Origin: an uncultured Eubacteriaceae bacterium
GTDB taxonomy: Bacteria > Bacillota > Clostridia > Lachnospirales > CAG-274
Assembly (NCBI GenBank): GCA_947086655.1
Contig: CAMTZM010000004.1
Span: 1-54,643, forward strand
Length of the DNA stretch: 54,643 nt
Direction of reading: 5' to 3'
The notes beneath the pieces were generated by a model. That model ran no database searches. It worked only from the letters and a program-made list of their open reading frames with translations, and was not told where the DNA came from. A program made the position numbers and the translations under genes. Positions 27,411 through 37,497 of this stretch are shown here, in pieces (position 1 is the stretch's first letter; every line of letters begins with the position of its first letter).

Positions 27411-28052
27411 TTACTCAATATCAAAAAGTCTGCTTTGTTTTACTGAAACAAGCTGCTCAATAAGTTTAACAGCTCCATCAACACCTACTGAACTTGTATT
27501 TATAATTAAATCATTATATTTATTAATTGCATTTTCCTCTTGCTGAATATAATATTCCAAATACGAATTTCTTTTTTTATCACTTTTAGCTATAAGTGAA
27601 CGTGCTTTACTTTCCGACACATTTTCTCTTTTCATAATATGTTCAACACGGTCGTCAAAGTTACAATAAACAAAAACATTTACACACTCAGGACGCCCTC
27701 TTAAAATATAATTAGCGCATCTTCCTATAATTACGGCTGAACCTTCATCCGCTATTTCTTTAATTGTTTCTGATGTAACAAGGTAGATTCTTTCACTCAT
27801 TGAAACTGTACCAGCCGGCGTAACAGTATCTCCATAGCTATATGCACCCATTGTCAAAGAATATAAAAAGCTATTTGTCTGCTGTTGTTCAACTTTTTGG
27901 AATATATCAAGTTTTATACCGCTTTTTCTTGACGCACGTTCTGTAATATCTTTATCCCAAAAAGCAATATTATACTTTTTTGCAAGTGATTTAGCTATAT
28001 TCCTTCCTCCACAGCCATATTCCTTATCAATATTAATTATAACCTTTTTCAT
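27411..28052 (-). CDS. cytidylate-kinase-like family protein
   Basis: A 213-residue P-loop-like protein. It begins KVIINIDKEYGCGGRNIAKS (nucleotide-binding region) and contains VIIGRCANYILRG and a lid-like VSESKARSLIAKSDKKR. This is the AAA_26/cytidylate-kinase-like family common in Clostridia; it is distinct from Cmk and its substrate is unknown. The ATG at 28052 follows AAAGGGG; an upstream in-frame ATG at 28094 lacks such a signal. It is divergent from the SASP gene. Confidence 0.82.
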   Translation of the reverse strand: MKKVIINIDKEYGCGGRNIAKSLAKKYNIAFWDKDITERASRKSGIKLDIFQKVEQQQTNSFLYSLTMGAYSYGDTVTPAGTVSMSERIYLVTSETIKEIADEGSAVIIGRCANYILRGRPECVNVFVYCNFDDRVEHIMKRENVSESKARSLIAKSDKKRNSYLEYYIQQEENAINKYNDLIINTSSVGVDGAVKLIEQLVSVKQSRLFDIE

Positions 28053-28204
28053 AAAAAGCACCCCTTTCAAGTCAAATAAAAAGATATTAAACATTTTAAA
28101 ACGCTGACTATTATATATAATTATAATAACATATTAAATTTAATTTTTAAATACATAATTTCAATAATACAAAGAAAAAATAAAAAATAAGGAGTTGATA
28201 AATA

Positions 28205-28396
28205 ATGAATAAAAATAAAAACAAACCACCTGTAAGCGATTTTCTTTTAAAACTTGAAATAGCTCAAGAATTAGGGCTGCTTGATAAAATAGAACAAAAT
28301 GGCTGGAAATCACTTACAGCAAGAGAAAGTGGACGTCTTGGAGGTATTATAGCCAAAAGAAAAAAAGAATCAAAAAATAAAGGAAACACTGATTGA
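28205..28396 (+). CDS. alpha/beta-type small acid-soluble spore protein
   Basis: A 63-residue protein with the SASP signature: FLLKLEIAQELGLLDKI (containing the EIA germination-protease site) and SLTARESGRLGGIIAKRKK. These proteins coat and protect DNA in spores. It resembles the minor SspF-like branch because of the basic C-terminal tail. TAAGGAGT is seven to eight bases before the ATG. The terminator hairpin overlaps its stop codon. Expression would be expected from a forespore sigma factor; no confident SigG site was identified. Confidence 0.87.
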   Translation: MNKNKNKPPVSDFLLKLEIAQELGLLDKIEQNGWKSLTARESGRLGGIIAKRKKESKNKGNTD

Positions 28397-28417
28397 TCAG
28401 TATTTCCTTTATTTTTT
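28379..28417. terminator. bidirectional terminator between SASP gene and lysS
   Basis: AAAGGAAACACTGAT (28379-28393) pairs with ATCAGTATTTCCTTT (28396-28410) with one mismatch and is followed by ATTTTTTG. It serves convergent genes and includes the SASP stop codon. Confidence 0.82.
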
Positions 28418-28429
28418 GACATATCTTTT

Positions 28430-29914
28430 TTACAAAGGCTTCATCGTCGGAAAAAATATTACATCTCTTATTGAAGCAGCATCTGTTAAAAACATTACAA
28501 GTCTGTCAATTCCCATTCCCATACCTCCTGTTGGAGGCATTCCATATTCAAGAGCAAGCATAAAATCTTCATCTATCATATTTGCTTCATCATCTCCCTG
28601 ACGTCTCAACTCCTCCTGATGTTCAAATCTTTTTCTTTGGTCAATAGGGTCATTAAGTTCAGAATAAGCGTTTGCAAATTCACGTCCTACAATAAAAAGT
28701 TCAAATCTTTCTGTATAATCCGGTTTATCTGGTTTTCTTTTTGTAAGAGGAGAAATCTCAACAGGGTGGTCCATAAGGAAAGTAGGTTGTATAAGTTTAT
28801 CCTCAACAAACTTTTCAAAAAATAAATTAAGTATATCGCCTTTTTGGTGACGTTCTTCAAATTCAACTCCATGCTCTTTTGCTATGTTTCTTGCATCTTC
28901 AATGCTGTTTATATCATCAAAATCAACACCGGAGTACTTTTTAACAGCATCAACCATTGTTATTCTTTCAAAAGGCTTTCCTAAATCTATATTAATGCCT
29001 TGATAATTAACCAAAGTAGTTCCTAATACATCATTAGCTGCATTTCTAATTAAACCTTCTGTAATATCCATCATTCCATAATAATCCGTAAATGACTGAT
29101 AAAGTTCCAAAAGTGTAAATTCTGGATTATGCTTTATACTCATACCTTCATTTCTAAATACACGGCCTATTTCATAAACCCTTTCAAGTCCGCCTACAAT
29201 AAGTCTTTTAAGCGGCAATTCCAACGCTATTCTCATATACATATCTATATCAAGGGCATTATGATGAGTAATAAAAGGACGTGCTGCCGCTCCTCCGGCA
29301 ATAGTCTGAAGCATAGGAGTCTCAACCTCAAGAAAATCCTTTTTATCAAGAAAATCTCTTATACTTTTTATAATAGCCGAACGCTTTATAAAAACCTCTT
29401 TAACTTCCGGGCTAACAATAAGGTCTACATATCTTTGACGATATTTAAGGTCTTGATTGTTTAAACCATGAAACTTTTCCGGCAAAACTTGTAAACTTTT
29501 TGATAAAAGAGTTATTTCATGAGCTTTAATAGATATTTCTTCTTTTTGAGTTTTAAAAACAACACCTTTTATTCCAACAATATCGCCTATATCAAATTTT
29601 TTAAATTCAGCATAAGGTTCCTCGCCTACATCATTTTTAGATACATAGCTTTGTATCTTTCCGTCTCTGTCTTGTATATCGCAAAAAGATGCTTTTCCCA
29701 TAACCCTTTTTGACATAAGGCGACCAGCCACAGATACTTCTTTTCCTTCCATTTCTTCAAATTTTTCTTTTATTTCAGCACTATGGTTTGTAACTTCATA
29801 TTTAACTATTTCAAAAGGATTTTTATTTTTAGACTGTAAATCAAAAAGTTTATCTCTTCTTACCTTTAAAAGTTCGTTTAACTGTTTCTCATTTTCATGC
29901 GTATTTTCAGACAT
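28430..29914 (-). CDS. lysS: lysyl-tRNA synthetase (class II)
   Basis: A 494-residue class II synthetase. The OB-fold anticodon-binding domain (~60-160; [18 protein letters not shown]) precedes the catalytic core: motif 2 [18 protein letters not shown] and motif 3 [17 protein letters not shown]. The ATG at 29914 is preferred because TAGGAG is eight bases upstream; a GTG at 29923 overlaps it. greA lies 15 bases upstream, an arrangement shared with many Firmicutes (dusB-greA-lysS). Confidence 0.96.
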   Translation of the reverse strand: MSENTHENEKQLNELLKVRRDKLFDLQSKNKNPFEIVKYEVTNHSAEIKEKFEEMEGKEVSVAGRLMSKRVMGKASFCDIQDRDGKIQSYVSKNDVGEEPYAEFKKFDIGDIVGIKGVVFKTQKEEISIKAHEITLLSKSLQVLPEKFHGLNNQDLKYRQRYVDLIVSPEVKEVFIKRSAIIKSIRDFLDKKDFLEVETPMLQTIAGGAAARPFITHHNALDIDMYMRIALELPLKRLIVGGLERVYEIGRVFRNEGMSIKHNPEFTLLELYQSFTDYYGMMDITEGLIRNAANDVLGTTLVNYQGINIDLGKPFERITMVDAVKKYSGVDFDDINSIEDARNIAKEHGVEFEERHQKGDILNLFFEKFVEDKLIQPTFLMDHPVEISPLTKRKPDKPDYTERFELFIVGREFANAYSELNDPIDQRKRFEHQEELRRQGDDEANMIDEDFMLALEYGMPPTGGMGMGIDRLVMFLTDAASIRDVIFFPTMKPL

Positions 29915-29929
29915 TTTAGTCACTCCTAT

Positions 29930-30409
29930 TTATTGTATTTCAAGTATCTTAAACTTTAAAACCCCGTCTGGAGCCTCAACTTCTGCTACATCTCCGACTT
30001 TCCTTCCCAAAAGAGAAATGCCTAAAGGAGATTCATTTGATATTTTTCCTAATTCAGGGTCGGCCTCCGCTGAACCAACTATCGTATAAACAACTTCTTC
30101 CTCAAAATCCTCATCATACAGTTTTATTTTATTTCCAATACTTACAATACCGGTATTTATTTCTTCTTCATCAATAACCTCAGCATTTCTAAGCATCTTT
30201 TCAAGCGTAATAATTCTTGCTTCAATTTCAGCTTGTTCCTCCTTAGCGGCATCATATTCAGCGTTTTCAGATAAATCGCCTTGCCCTCTTGCCTCTTTAA
30301 TTTTAGCCGCTACATCTTTACGTCTTACAACTTTAAGGTCTTGAAGTTCATCTTCAAGTTTTTTAAGTCCCTCATATGTTAAAACTATTTTCTTGTTTTC
30401 TTCAGCCAT
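29930..30409 (-). CDS. greA: transcription elongation factor GreA
   Basis: Rescues backtracked RNA polymerase by stimulating transcript cleavage. The 159-residue protein has the N-terminal coiled coil ([37 protein letters not shown] with the acidic tip) and the C-terminal FKBP-like domain ([20 protein letters not shown]). The start at 30409 follows AAGGAGT; a longer frame upstream (to 30520) is non-coding. Confidence 0.96.
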   Translation of the reverse strand: MAEENKKIVLTYEGLKKLEDELQDLKVVRRKDVAAKIKEARGQGDLSENAEYDAAKEEQAEIEARIITLEKMLRNAEVIDEEEINTGIVSIGNKIKLYDEDFEEEVVYTIVGSAEADPELGKISNESPLGISLLGRKVGDVAEVEAPDGVLKFKILEIQ

Positions 30410-30516
30410 AAAAAAAATACAACTCCTTATTAAATTACTTTTTAATATTTTATAAAAACTGCAAAGTGTGTTTATACCATATATTTTTAAAATTATAGCC
30501 CAATGATTTTTAAATG

Positions 30517-31488
30517 TCAATATACATACTTATTAATTAACGTATCTAAAAGAATCCGGCGCATTTCTTCCTTGCTTTCTGCTTTATTTAAAAGCACTCT
30601 CATTTTTGCGCTGTTTTTCATTGATTTAATATAAAAGCCCATATGCCGGCGCATTTCTCTTACACCTATATATTCTCCCTTAAATTCAACAATAAGCTCA
30701 AGATGGCGTAAAGCCATTTCTATTTTTTCTTCAATTGTTGGTTCTTCTATTAATTTTCCTGTTCTAAGATAATTAACCGTTCTTTCAAAAATCCATGGAT
30801 TTCCCTGTGCTGCTCTCCCAATCATAACTGCATCGCAGCCTGTAAACTCAATCATTTCAGCTGCTGTCTCAGGGCTTATAATATCTCCGTTTCCAATAAC
30901 AGGAATACCTACATTTTTTTTAACTTCTTTTATAACATTCCAATCGGCGTTATTTTTGTAATACTGCATTACTGTACGTCCATGGACAGCAATAGCTGCT
31001 GCCCCATTTTTTTCAGCCTCTTGAGCCATTATTACAGCATTATTTTCATCTTCATAAAATCCCTTTCTTATTTTTACAGTAACTGGCTTTTTTATTTTCT
31101 CAGATACCGCTTTTATAATTTCTCCGGCAAGCTTTGGATTTTTCATAAGTGCGCCACCGTCTCCGTTTTTTACTATTTTAGGTGCCGGACATCCCATATT
31201 TATATCAATAATATCATTTTTGTAATCTTCAAGTTTTAACGCTATTTCAGAAAGTGTATTCGGCTCGTTTCCAAAAAGCTGAACGGCACATTTGCCCTCT
31301 CTTTTATCAATATCAAGTAACTTTTTTGTATTTTCACTTTCATAAAACATTCCTTTAGCGCTTACCATTTCAGTATACAAAAATCCGCAGCTGCACTCCT
31401 TTGCTATAATTCTAAACGCTTTATCAGTCACTCCAGCCATTGGGGCAAGAAAAACATTATTATCTGTCTCAATATTGCCTATTTTCAA
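30517..31488 (-). CDS. dusB: tRNA-dihydrouridine synthase
   Basis: FMN-dependent reduction of uridines in tRNA. The 323-residue barrel begins [13 protein letters not shown], has [21 protein letters not shown] (~97-117, containing the catalytic Cys), [23 protein letters not shown] and [12 protein letters not shown]. The start is TTG, preceded by GGTGGTG. It heads the dusB-greA-lysS group. DusB is the most likely subfamily from the neighbourhood. Confidence 0.94.
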   Translation of the reverse strand: MKIGNIETDNNVFLAPMAGVTDKAFRIIAKECSCGFLYTEMVSAKGMFYESENTKKLLDIDKREGKCAVQLFGNEPNTLSEIALKLEDYKNDIIDINMGCPAPKIVKNGDGGALMKNPKLAGEIIKAVSEKIKKPVTVKIRKGFYEDENNAVIMAQEAEKNGAAAIAVHGRTVMQYYKNNADWNVIKEVKKNVGIPVIGNGDIISPETAAEMIEFTGCDAVMIGRAAQGNPWIFERTVNYLRTGKLIEEPTIEEKIEMALRHLELIVEFKGEYIGVREMRRHMGFYIKSMKNSAKMRVLLNKAESKEEMRRILLDTLINKYVY

Positions 31489-31531
31489 TATTTCACACCA
31501 CCGTTTATGTTAAATATTCTTTTTGCATTAT

Positions 31532-31846
31532 TTAAACTTTGCGTATTAACCTAAACCAAAGCGAAAGGCTATTTAAAAGTTCTTCTTTTTCACGTTTCAA
31601 ACTCTCAACAACCAGCCTTGCACCTATTTCATCATAATCAAAATCATTTTCCATTTTTGAAGTCTCAATAAAAACAGAAAAATCCTCATAAAATCCAATT
31701 ATTACAATACCTCGTATTTTTTCGGCGGCAACTGAAGAAACAGCCTTTATCTCATCTTCTACCGCCTTTGGCAAATTACCTATTTTATTATTAAAAAAAC
31801 ACTTTTTCTCATAAAACGATGCGGCGCATAATACAATTTTTTCCAT
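31532..31846 (-). CDS. conserved small protein of unknown function
   Basis: A 104-residue soluble protein beginning MEKIVLCAASFYEKKCFFN, with an acidic middle and a basic C-terminus (LSLWFRLIRKV). It has no signal peptide or recognisable motif. I recall a similar protein, possibly catalogued as DUF6145, next to dusB in Lachnospirales, but cannot confirm that here. GAGGTGAG precedes the ATG. Function unknown; it may be cotranscribed with dusB. Confidence 0.7.
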   Translation of the reverse strand: MEKIVLCAASFYEKKCFFNNKIGNLPKAVEDEIKAVSSVAAEKIRGIVIIGFYEDFSVFIETSKMENDFDYDEIGARLVVESLKREKEELLNSLSLWFRLIRKV

Positions 31847-31971
31847 ATCTCACCTCTAAAAAATATTCTGCAATATCTAAAAACCAAAACAAGCGCAAAA
31901 AAACATTAATAAATATAAAACTTAACTATTTTCACTTTATTTTTAATAATTTTTTTAACTGTTTAAATATT

Positions 31972-32955
31972 TCAGATATATTTTCCGTCAGAATTTCTTA
32001 CGGAAACTTCTCCGGAATAAATCGACGTTACAGCGCCATTATAATCTTGTATTATAAGTTCTCCATTTTCATCAATTCCAACGGCTGTTCCTTCAATATT
32101 GTAATCTTTACACATAACCTTTACATTGCGGCCTAAATTAATACATAGTTTTTCATATTCATTAACAAAATACTTAAAACTTTTTTTAGAAATATATTTA
32201 ACATAAAGTTTTTCAAACTCATTAAGAACCTCACATAAAATTAAATTTCTGCTGTAAATTTTTTTTGTTTCTATTTTTAGAGAAGTTGCTTTTTCCGCTA
32301 ATTCACCTTCAAAAACATCATTATTTACATTTATTCCTATACCTAAAACAACAAATTTAACACTTTCAATTTCCGCACTCATTTCCGTTAAAATACCTAC
32401 TGCTTTTTTCCCATTTATTACAATATCGTTAGGCCATTTTATAAAAGCTTGTGCTCCTGTAATTTTTCTTATTGCCCTTAAAGCAGCAATTCCGCCTAAA
32501 AGTGTTATTTGAACAGCATTTTTAACAGATATAGCTGGTTTTAAAATAACAGAAAACCATAATCCGCTTCCTGTTTCCGACTCCCATTGCCGTCCCATTC
32601 TTCCCTTTCCATTTGTCTGATTTCTGCATGTAATTACAGTTCCTTCTTCAGCTTCATTTAACGCTTGTCTTTTAGCTTCATCATTTGTTGAATCAATCTT
32701 ATCAAAAAATAAAATATTTTTTCCTATAAATTCAGTCTTTAAACAATTTTTAATTTCATATTCATTAAAGCCATTATAAGAATCAATTAATAAATATCCT
32801 TTTTTTGTTACAGATTCAATATTATAGCCTTCTTCTCTAAGTTTTTCAACATACTTCCATACGGCGCTTCTTGAAATGTTAAATCTATCTCCTATTTCCT
32901 CGCCTGAAATAAAATCATTTTTATCTTTTAACAGTTTCAATATTTTGTATTTCAT
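31972..32955 (-). CDS. birA: biotin--[acetyl-CoA-carboxylase] ligase / biotin repressor
   Basis: A 327-residue bifunctional BirA. It has an N-terminal winged helix (GEEIGDRFNISRSAVWKYVEKLREEG, ~18-43), a biotin-adenylation loop (GKGRMGRQWESETGSGLWFS, ~110-130), IKWPNDIVINGKKAVGILTE, and a C-terminal SH3-like domain. It attaches biotin to carboxylase carriers and may repress biotin genes. Confidence 0.95.
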   Translation of the reverse strand: MKYKILKLLKDKNDFISGEEIGDRFNISRSAVWKYVEKLREEGYNIESVTKKGYLLIDSYNGFNEYEIKNCLKTEFIGKNILFFDKIDSTNDEAKRQALNEAEEGTVITCRNQTNGKGRMGRQWESETGSGLWFSVILKPAISVKNAVQITLLGGIAALRAIRKITGAQAFIKWPNDIVINGKKAVGILTEMSAEIESVKFVVLGIGINVNNDVFEGELAEKATSLKIETKKIYSRNLILCEVLNEFEKLYVKYISKKSFKYFVNEYEKLCINLGRNVKVMCKDYNIEGTAVGIDENGELIIQDYNGAVTSIYSGEVSVRNSDGKYI

Positions 32956-32972
32956 ATATAGCTACCTCAAAA

Positions 32973-33473
32973 TTATTTACCAAATTTAAACATATTTCCA
33001 ACATCTTCCGACTTATTTTTGCCTTCTGCTTCTTTTACTCCGTCTACGTCAATTGTAAACTTATCTATAAATATATTATCAACAGAATCATTATAGCCCA
33101 TAGAATTCATTTGTTTTATAAATTCGTTTAAAACAAGTTCTTTAGCATAATCCATTCCGCCATTTCCCTGAAGTTTCTCAAAATCAGATTTTTTTATAAC
33201 ATCAGTTACAAGTTGTTTTGCTTTTTCTTTCTCAATACGCCTTATATATCTCGCATTACCTGATAGCGAATATGACAATTTTATATCATGAAATTCTCCG
33301 TCAGAATCAGCCATTGAAAATTCAACTTCGCCCATTTTAACAATTGTATCGCCTTCTTTTTTATTTCCTGCCCAAAACAGCAAAGTAATAACAGCGATAA
33401 AAAGTATAACAGCAATTAAAGATATAACAATAACGGTCGATTTATCATTTTTCTTTTTAATATTATTTGCCAT
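32973..33473 (-). CDS. FliL-like single-pass membrane protein
   Basis: A 166-residue protein with one N-terminal membrane helix (~13-35) and an extracytoplasmic domain. KMGEVEFSMADSDGEFHDIK, a helical stretch with VTDVIKKSDFEKLQGNGGMD, and the terminal VDNIFIDKFTID resemble the FliL fold (flagellar stator-associated). No flagellar genes are nearby, so a flagellar role is uncertain. It lies between hslO and birA. Confidence 0.55.
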   Translation of the reverse strand: MANNIKKKNDKSTVIVISLIAVILFIAVITLLFWAGNKKEGDTIVKMGEVEFSMADSDGEFHDIKLSYSLSGNARYIRRIEKEKAKQLVTDVIKKSDFEKLQGNGGMDYAKELVLNEFIKQMNSMGYNDSVDNIFIDKFTIDVDGVKEAEGKNKSEDVGNMFKFGK

Positions 33474-33521
33474 AATTTACCTCATAATAAAAATAAAATC
33501 ATATACAACAGTTATAAAAAA

Positions 33522-34388
33522 TTAAGAAAGCATATCAATAAGACATTGTTCATCAAATTCATAATCTTTATTACAAAAATGACAATGAACCACCGCTTTC
33601 TTATCCTTTTTAAGCATATCCTCAAGTTCTTCACGTCCAACGCTTAAAAGTGCCTTATATACCTTTTCTCTTGAGCAGCTGCAATAATACTTAGGAGTTA
33701 TTTTATCTAAAATGTTAACTTTGAAATCACCTAAAACATAATTTAAAATATCCTCTAAAGTCATTTTATCCTCAAGCATTTTAGTAATTGCCGGAATAGT
33801 TTTTATTTTATTTTCTATTGCATCAATCATATTCTCATCAGCATCAGGCATAATCTGAATAATAAATCCTCCAGCTTGTTTAACCGAGTAATCTCTGTCA
33901 ATAAGAGTACCTAATGATACGGCTGATGGAATTTGCTCCGAAACAGCGTAATAATATGTAATATCCTCCGCTATTTCCCCTGAAACAAGAGGAACTTGCC
34001 CAACATAAGGCTCTTTAAGCCCCATATCTCTTAAAACAGTCAAAGTACCATTTCCAATAGCACCTGAAACGTCAAGTTTTCCATTTTTCTTTAAAGGTAT
34101 ATCTACATTATTTTCAAAACAATAACCCCTTACACGTGCCTTAGAATCGCTTGTAACTACAATTCCTTTTCCCGGTCCATCTCCTTTTATACTTAAAGTT
34201 ATAATATCGTCATCAGATTTAAGCATACATCCCATCATAGCCGACGCTGTCAAACATCTTCCAAGTGCGGCAGTCATAACCGGAGAAGTATTATGTATCT
34301 CAAAAGCAGTTTGCACACATTGTCCCATATTTGCCGCAAACGCACGTACTCCTCCGTCTGCCGTCGTTGCACGAATAATATAATCCAT
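33522..34388 (-). CDS. hslO: redox-regulated chaperone Hsp33
   Basis: A 288-residue holding chaperone activated by oxidative stress. The C-terminal zinc switch is complete: CSC (YYCSCSREK) and CHFC about 31 residues later. The N-terminal domain shows IIRATTADGGVRAFAANM and TLSIKGDGPGKG. AAAGGAAAG precedes the ATG. The methyltransferase gene ends five bases upstream. Confidence 0.95.
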   Translation of the reverse strand: MDYIIRATTADGGVRAFAANMGQCVQTAFEIHNTSPVMTAALGRCLTASAMMGCMLKSDDDIITLSIKGDGPGKGIVVTSDSKARVRGYCFENNVDIPLKKNGKLDVSGAIGNGTLTVLRDMGLKEPYVGQVPLVSGEIAEDITYYYAVSEQIPSAVSLGTLIDRDYSVKQAGGFIIQIMPDADENMIDAIENKIKTIPAITKMLEDKMTLEDILNYVLGDFKVNILDKITPKYYCSCSREKVYKALLSVGREELEDMLKKDKKAVVHCHFCNKDYEFDEQCLIDMLS

Positions 34389-34392
34389 CTTT

Positions 34393-35160
34393 TTACTTTC
34401 CTTTCAGTTTTTTTATTTCTTCAGCAACAAAAAAAACCCTTTGACTTTCTTTAAATGGAGCGCAAAACTCCATTTCATTAAAAATACCTGTTACTTTCAT
34501 TCCTGCTTTTTCAATAAGTGATGATATAACATTTTCAGTATACGCCTTTTGATAATGATATTCTTCAAATCTTTCATAAAGTCCTGATTTATTATCCTCT
34601 ATAAAAAAATTTACATAATATTCATTTATATTTTTTTCAGAATCATAATAATTCTCCCATGTATATGCCGCCGTTTCAGTAGATTCGCTAAAGCTGTTGT
34701 CAGAAAGTATTTTTTCATACTTATAAATTGTATTTACATCAAATATAAAAAGTCCTCCTGGATTAAGGTAATTGTTACAAAGCTTAAAAACATTTAAAAG
34801 CTCATTTTCGTCAGTTATATAATTAATACTGTCGCAAAGACATATTATACTGTCTACGCTGCCATATAACTCAAAATCACACATATCCTGATTAAGAAAT
34901 AAAATATCTAAACCCATATCAGTTGCCTTATTTTTAGCCTCTGCAAGCATATCTTCACTTTTGTCAAGTGCAATCACTTCATAACCCTTTTTTGCAAGAC
35001 GAATTGAAACATTTCCTGTACCGCATGCAAGTTCTAAAACCATTTTAACTTTTTTCCCGTTTTTGCTCCAAATTTTTTCTATATAATCAACCCATTCATC
35101 ATAAGGAACTGACGACATAAACAAGTCATAAACGCATGAAAAATTTTTATAACTTTTCAC
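34393..35160 (-). CDS. class I SAM-dependent methyltransferase
   Basis: A 255-residue protein. SAM motif I is VLELACGTGNVSIRL near residue 42, with acidic residues at EVIALDKSEDML and LNQDMCDFEL, and FIFDVNT follows later. It resembles the YqeM-like family, whose substrate is not known. The start is a GTG with TAGGTG upstream. It is packed between hslO and a YdcF-family gene. Confidence 0.82.
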   Translation of the reverse strand: MKSYKNFSCVYDLFMSSVPYDEWVDYIEKIWSKNGKKVKMVLELACGTGNVSIRLAKKGYEVIALDKSEDMLAEAKNKATDMGLDILFLNQDMCDFELYGSVDSIICLCDSINYITDENELLNVFKLCNNYLNPGGLFIFDVNTIYKYEKILSDNSFSESTETAAYTWENYYDSEKNINEYYVNFFIEDNKSGLYERFEEYHYQKAYTENVISSLIEKAGMKVTGIFNEMEFCAPFKESQRVFFVAEEIKKLKGK

Positions 35161-35173
35161 AATTTAATTACAC

Positions 35174-35929
35174 CTACCTTTTAAAAACCCAAAGCTTAAT
35201 AACAGCAAGAATTTCTCTCAAATACGATACTGACATTGCACGCATATCGTCTTCTGCTCCGTATCCTTCAGCGTTTAGTCCTGCTATCTCTGCAAGTTTT
35301 CCGGCTCTATATATATGAAACCTATTTGTAATATATACAATTTTATACTCGTCTTTAAATTTATTATCTAATATATTTTTTGAAAATACAAAATTTTCGT
35401 ATGTGCTTGTTGCCATATCTTCTTTTATTATTCTTTCAGAACTTATACCGTTATCTATTAAATATCTTTCCATAGCTAAAGCTTCTGTTATATCTTCCTG
35501 CGGTCCTTGTCCTCCGCTTACAACTATAATTGCGTTATTATTTATATTAGCATACTCAATACACTTATCCAAACGGCGTTTTAAAGTTCCTGTAACTTCC
35601 TCTCCTTTTATTCCGCATCCAAGTACAATAACAGCTTCCTCATTAAAATCAACCGTATTTACAGCACCGTTAATAAAAATAAACAAAAGCATAATAAAAA
35701 TAAAAGCAAAGCCAATTAAAGATAATATTTTAAACAGTTTAAAAATGCCTGTTTTTGGCATCTTATTCCATGTCTTTCCTATTAATATAAACATAACACC
35801 TATTCCAAACTGTACTATTACCCCTACGTCAAAATTCATTACAAAAAAAGTATAAATACTTATAATAACTATAACTATTCCTATAATTGTAAACGCAGGA
35901 AATATTACTTTTTTTATACTTTCCGACAT
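35174..35929 (-). CDS. YdcF/SanA-family membrane protein (DUF218)
   Basis: A 251-residue protein. Three hydrophobic segments (~8-30, 33-50, 65-87) precede a soluble DUF218 domain: AVIVLGCGIKGEEVTGTLKR, VVSGGQGPQEDITEALAM and TSTYENFVFSK, then VTNRFHIYRA. Homologues (YdcF, SanA, ElyC) are linked to envelope integrity and bind nucleotides or SAM, but no reaction is settled. GGAGGG precedes the ATG. Confidence 0.84.
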   Translation of the reverse strand: MSESIKKVIFPAFTIIGIVIVIISIYTFFVMNFDVGVIVQFGIGVMFILIGKTWNKMPKTGIFKLFKILSLIGFAFIFIMLLFIFINGAVNTVDFNEEAVIVLGCGIKGEEVTGTLKRRLDKCIEYANINNNAIIVVSGGQGPQEDITEALAMERYLIDNGISSERIIKEDMATSTYENFVFSKNILDNKFKDEYKIVYITNRFHIYRAGKLAEIAGLNAEGYGAEDDMRAMSVSYLREILAVIKLWVFKR

Positions 35930-35949
35930 AACGCTTTATACCCTCCAAT

Positions 35950-37497
35950 TTAACGCTTATCTTTCATTACAAAACTTATGCTATTAGCTATATTTGCTGC
36001 TGTAACGCTATACTGCCCCAATTCTTCAGACGCTTTTTGAACTGCCTTGCCAAAAATATACGCCCCCATTGCAGCCGAATAAAACACATCCGTTTTCTGA
36101 GCTGCAAGCGCCGCTATTATGCCTGTTAAACAGTCTCCAGAACCGCCCTTTGCTGCTGCGCTGTTTCCAGTAGTATTTATAAATATATTTCCTTCAGGTG
36201 ACACAGTAACACTTCTTGCGGATTTTAAATGAGTAATTAAATTATATTTTTTGGAAAACTCAAACGCTATATCAATCATATTGTTTTTAATATCATCTTT
36301 ATCTATACCTGTAAGGCGGCTCATTTCTCCAATATGAGGAGTTATTACACATTTTGTATTTATAGTTTTAAGCATATCCAAATCTTCCGATACAGCATTA
36401 AGCCCATCTGCGTCAATAATCAAAGGACACTTTACAATGCTTATTATTTTTCTTACAGCATTTGTAACATCAATACTTCTTCCTATTCCCGGTCCTATAA
36501 CTACACTGTCGGCATTTTTAACACTTTTTTTAATTTCTTCAATACTGTCTATACATATCATTCCGTCTTTTTCCTTAACTCTGCTTGTAACAGCCTCCGG
36601 AACAATATTATTTAATACTTCACAGGCTTTTGGTACAGTACACGCCTCAACAAGCCCGCAGCCTGTTTTATATGCTGATAATGATGATATTGCAAGTGCA
36701 CCTGGCATATTTTTTGAACCGGCAATAATTACAACCTTACCAAACGTATTTTTATGAGAATTTTGTTTCCTTTTTGGTTTAAATTTTTCAAATAAATCTG
36801 AATCAAATAAAAAACAATCAGAAGTATTTTCACCTTTAATAGAATAAGGTATAGATATATCTTTAACAGATACACAACCAGCATATTCCGGTGCATCGTT
36901 TAAAAAAAGCCCTCTTTTAGGCATATGAAAAGTAACTGTTTTATTAGCCTTTACAGTATTTTTCATAGCCTTGCCGTTATCAGAGTTTAAGCCGGTCGGA
37001 CAGTCAATTGCAATTACATATTTAGAATTTTCATTTATAATATTTGTTATACTTGCCATAAAATCATTAAGTTCACTTTTCAAGCCCGTACCTATTAACG
37101 CATCAACTGTAATATTGCTTTTTTTAACCTTTTTTGTACATATAATTAAATCATTTTTATCTTTAATATAGTTTATTTTTAAATTAAGTTTATTTAAAAT
37201 ATCAATTTGTTTTTTACATTCATTAGATGCCTTTTCTTCTTCTCCTAAAAAAAACAAATCACAATCAATTTTTTTGTTTAAAAGCTTTCTATATATAACC
37301 AGTCCGTCTCCTCCATTATTTCCCTTTCCGGAAAATATAACAACATATGGTTTTTCACTTAAATTCATTATATGCTTTTCTATTTCACAAACTGCGTTTT
37401 CTGCCGCATTTTCCATTAAAACCAAAGAAGGGATACCAATATCATCTATCGCTATCCTTTCAATATTTTTCATCTCAAAAGACGTTACCGCTCTCAT
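35950..37497 (-). CDS. nnr: bifunctional NAD(P)H-hydrate epimerase / ADP-dependent dehydratase
   Basis: Repairs damaged, hydrated NAD(P)H. The N-terminal YjeF epimerase domain (~1-215) has VIFSGKGNNGGDGLVIYR and IDCPTGLNSDNG. The C-terminal ribokinase-like dehydratase domain (~235-515) has VVIAGSKNMPGALAISSLSA, VVIGPGIGR, CVITPHIGEM and AAKGGSGDCLTGIIAALAAQ. At 515 residues it is the normal fusion length. The start overlaps the acpS stop (ATGA), a common Firmicutes pairing. Confidence 0.95.
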   Translation of the reverse strand: MRAVTSFEMKNIERIAIDDIGIPSLVLMENAAENAVCEIEKHIMNLSEKPYVVIFSGKGNNGGDGLVIYRKLLNKKIDCDLFFLGEEEKASNECKKQIDILNKLNLKINYIKDKNDLIICTKKVKKSNITVDALIGTGLKSELNDFMASITNIINENSKYVIAIDCPTGLNSDNGKAMKNTVKANKTVTFHMPKRGLFLNDAPEYAGCVSVKDISIPYSIKGENTSDCFLFDSDLFEKFKPKRKQNSHKNTFGKVVIIAGSKNMPGALAISSLSAYKTGCGLVEACTVPKACEVLNNIVPEAVTSRVKEKDGMICIDSIEEIKKSVKNADSVVIGPGIGRSIDVTNAVRKIISIVKCPLIIDADGLNAVSEDLDMLKTINTKCVITPHIGEMSRLTGIDKDDIKNNMIDIAFEFSKKYNLITHLKSARSVTVSPEGNIFINTTGNSAAAKGGSGDCLTGIIAALAAQKTDVFYSAAMGAYIFGKAVQKASEELGQYSVTAANIANSISFVMKDKR

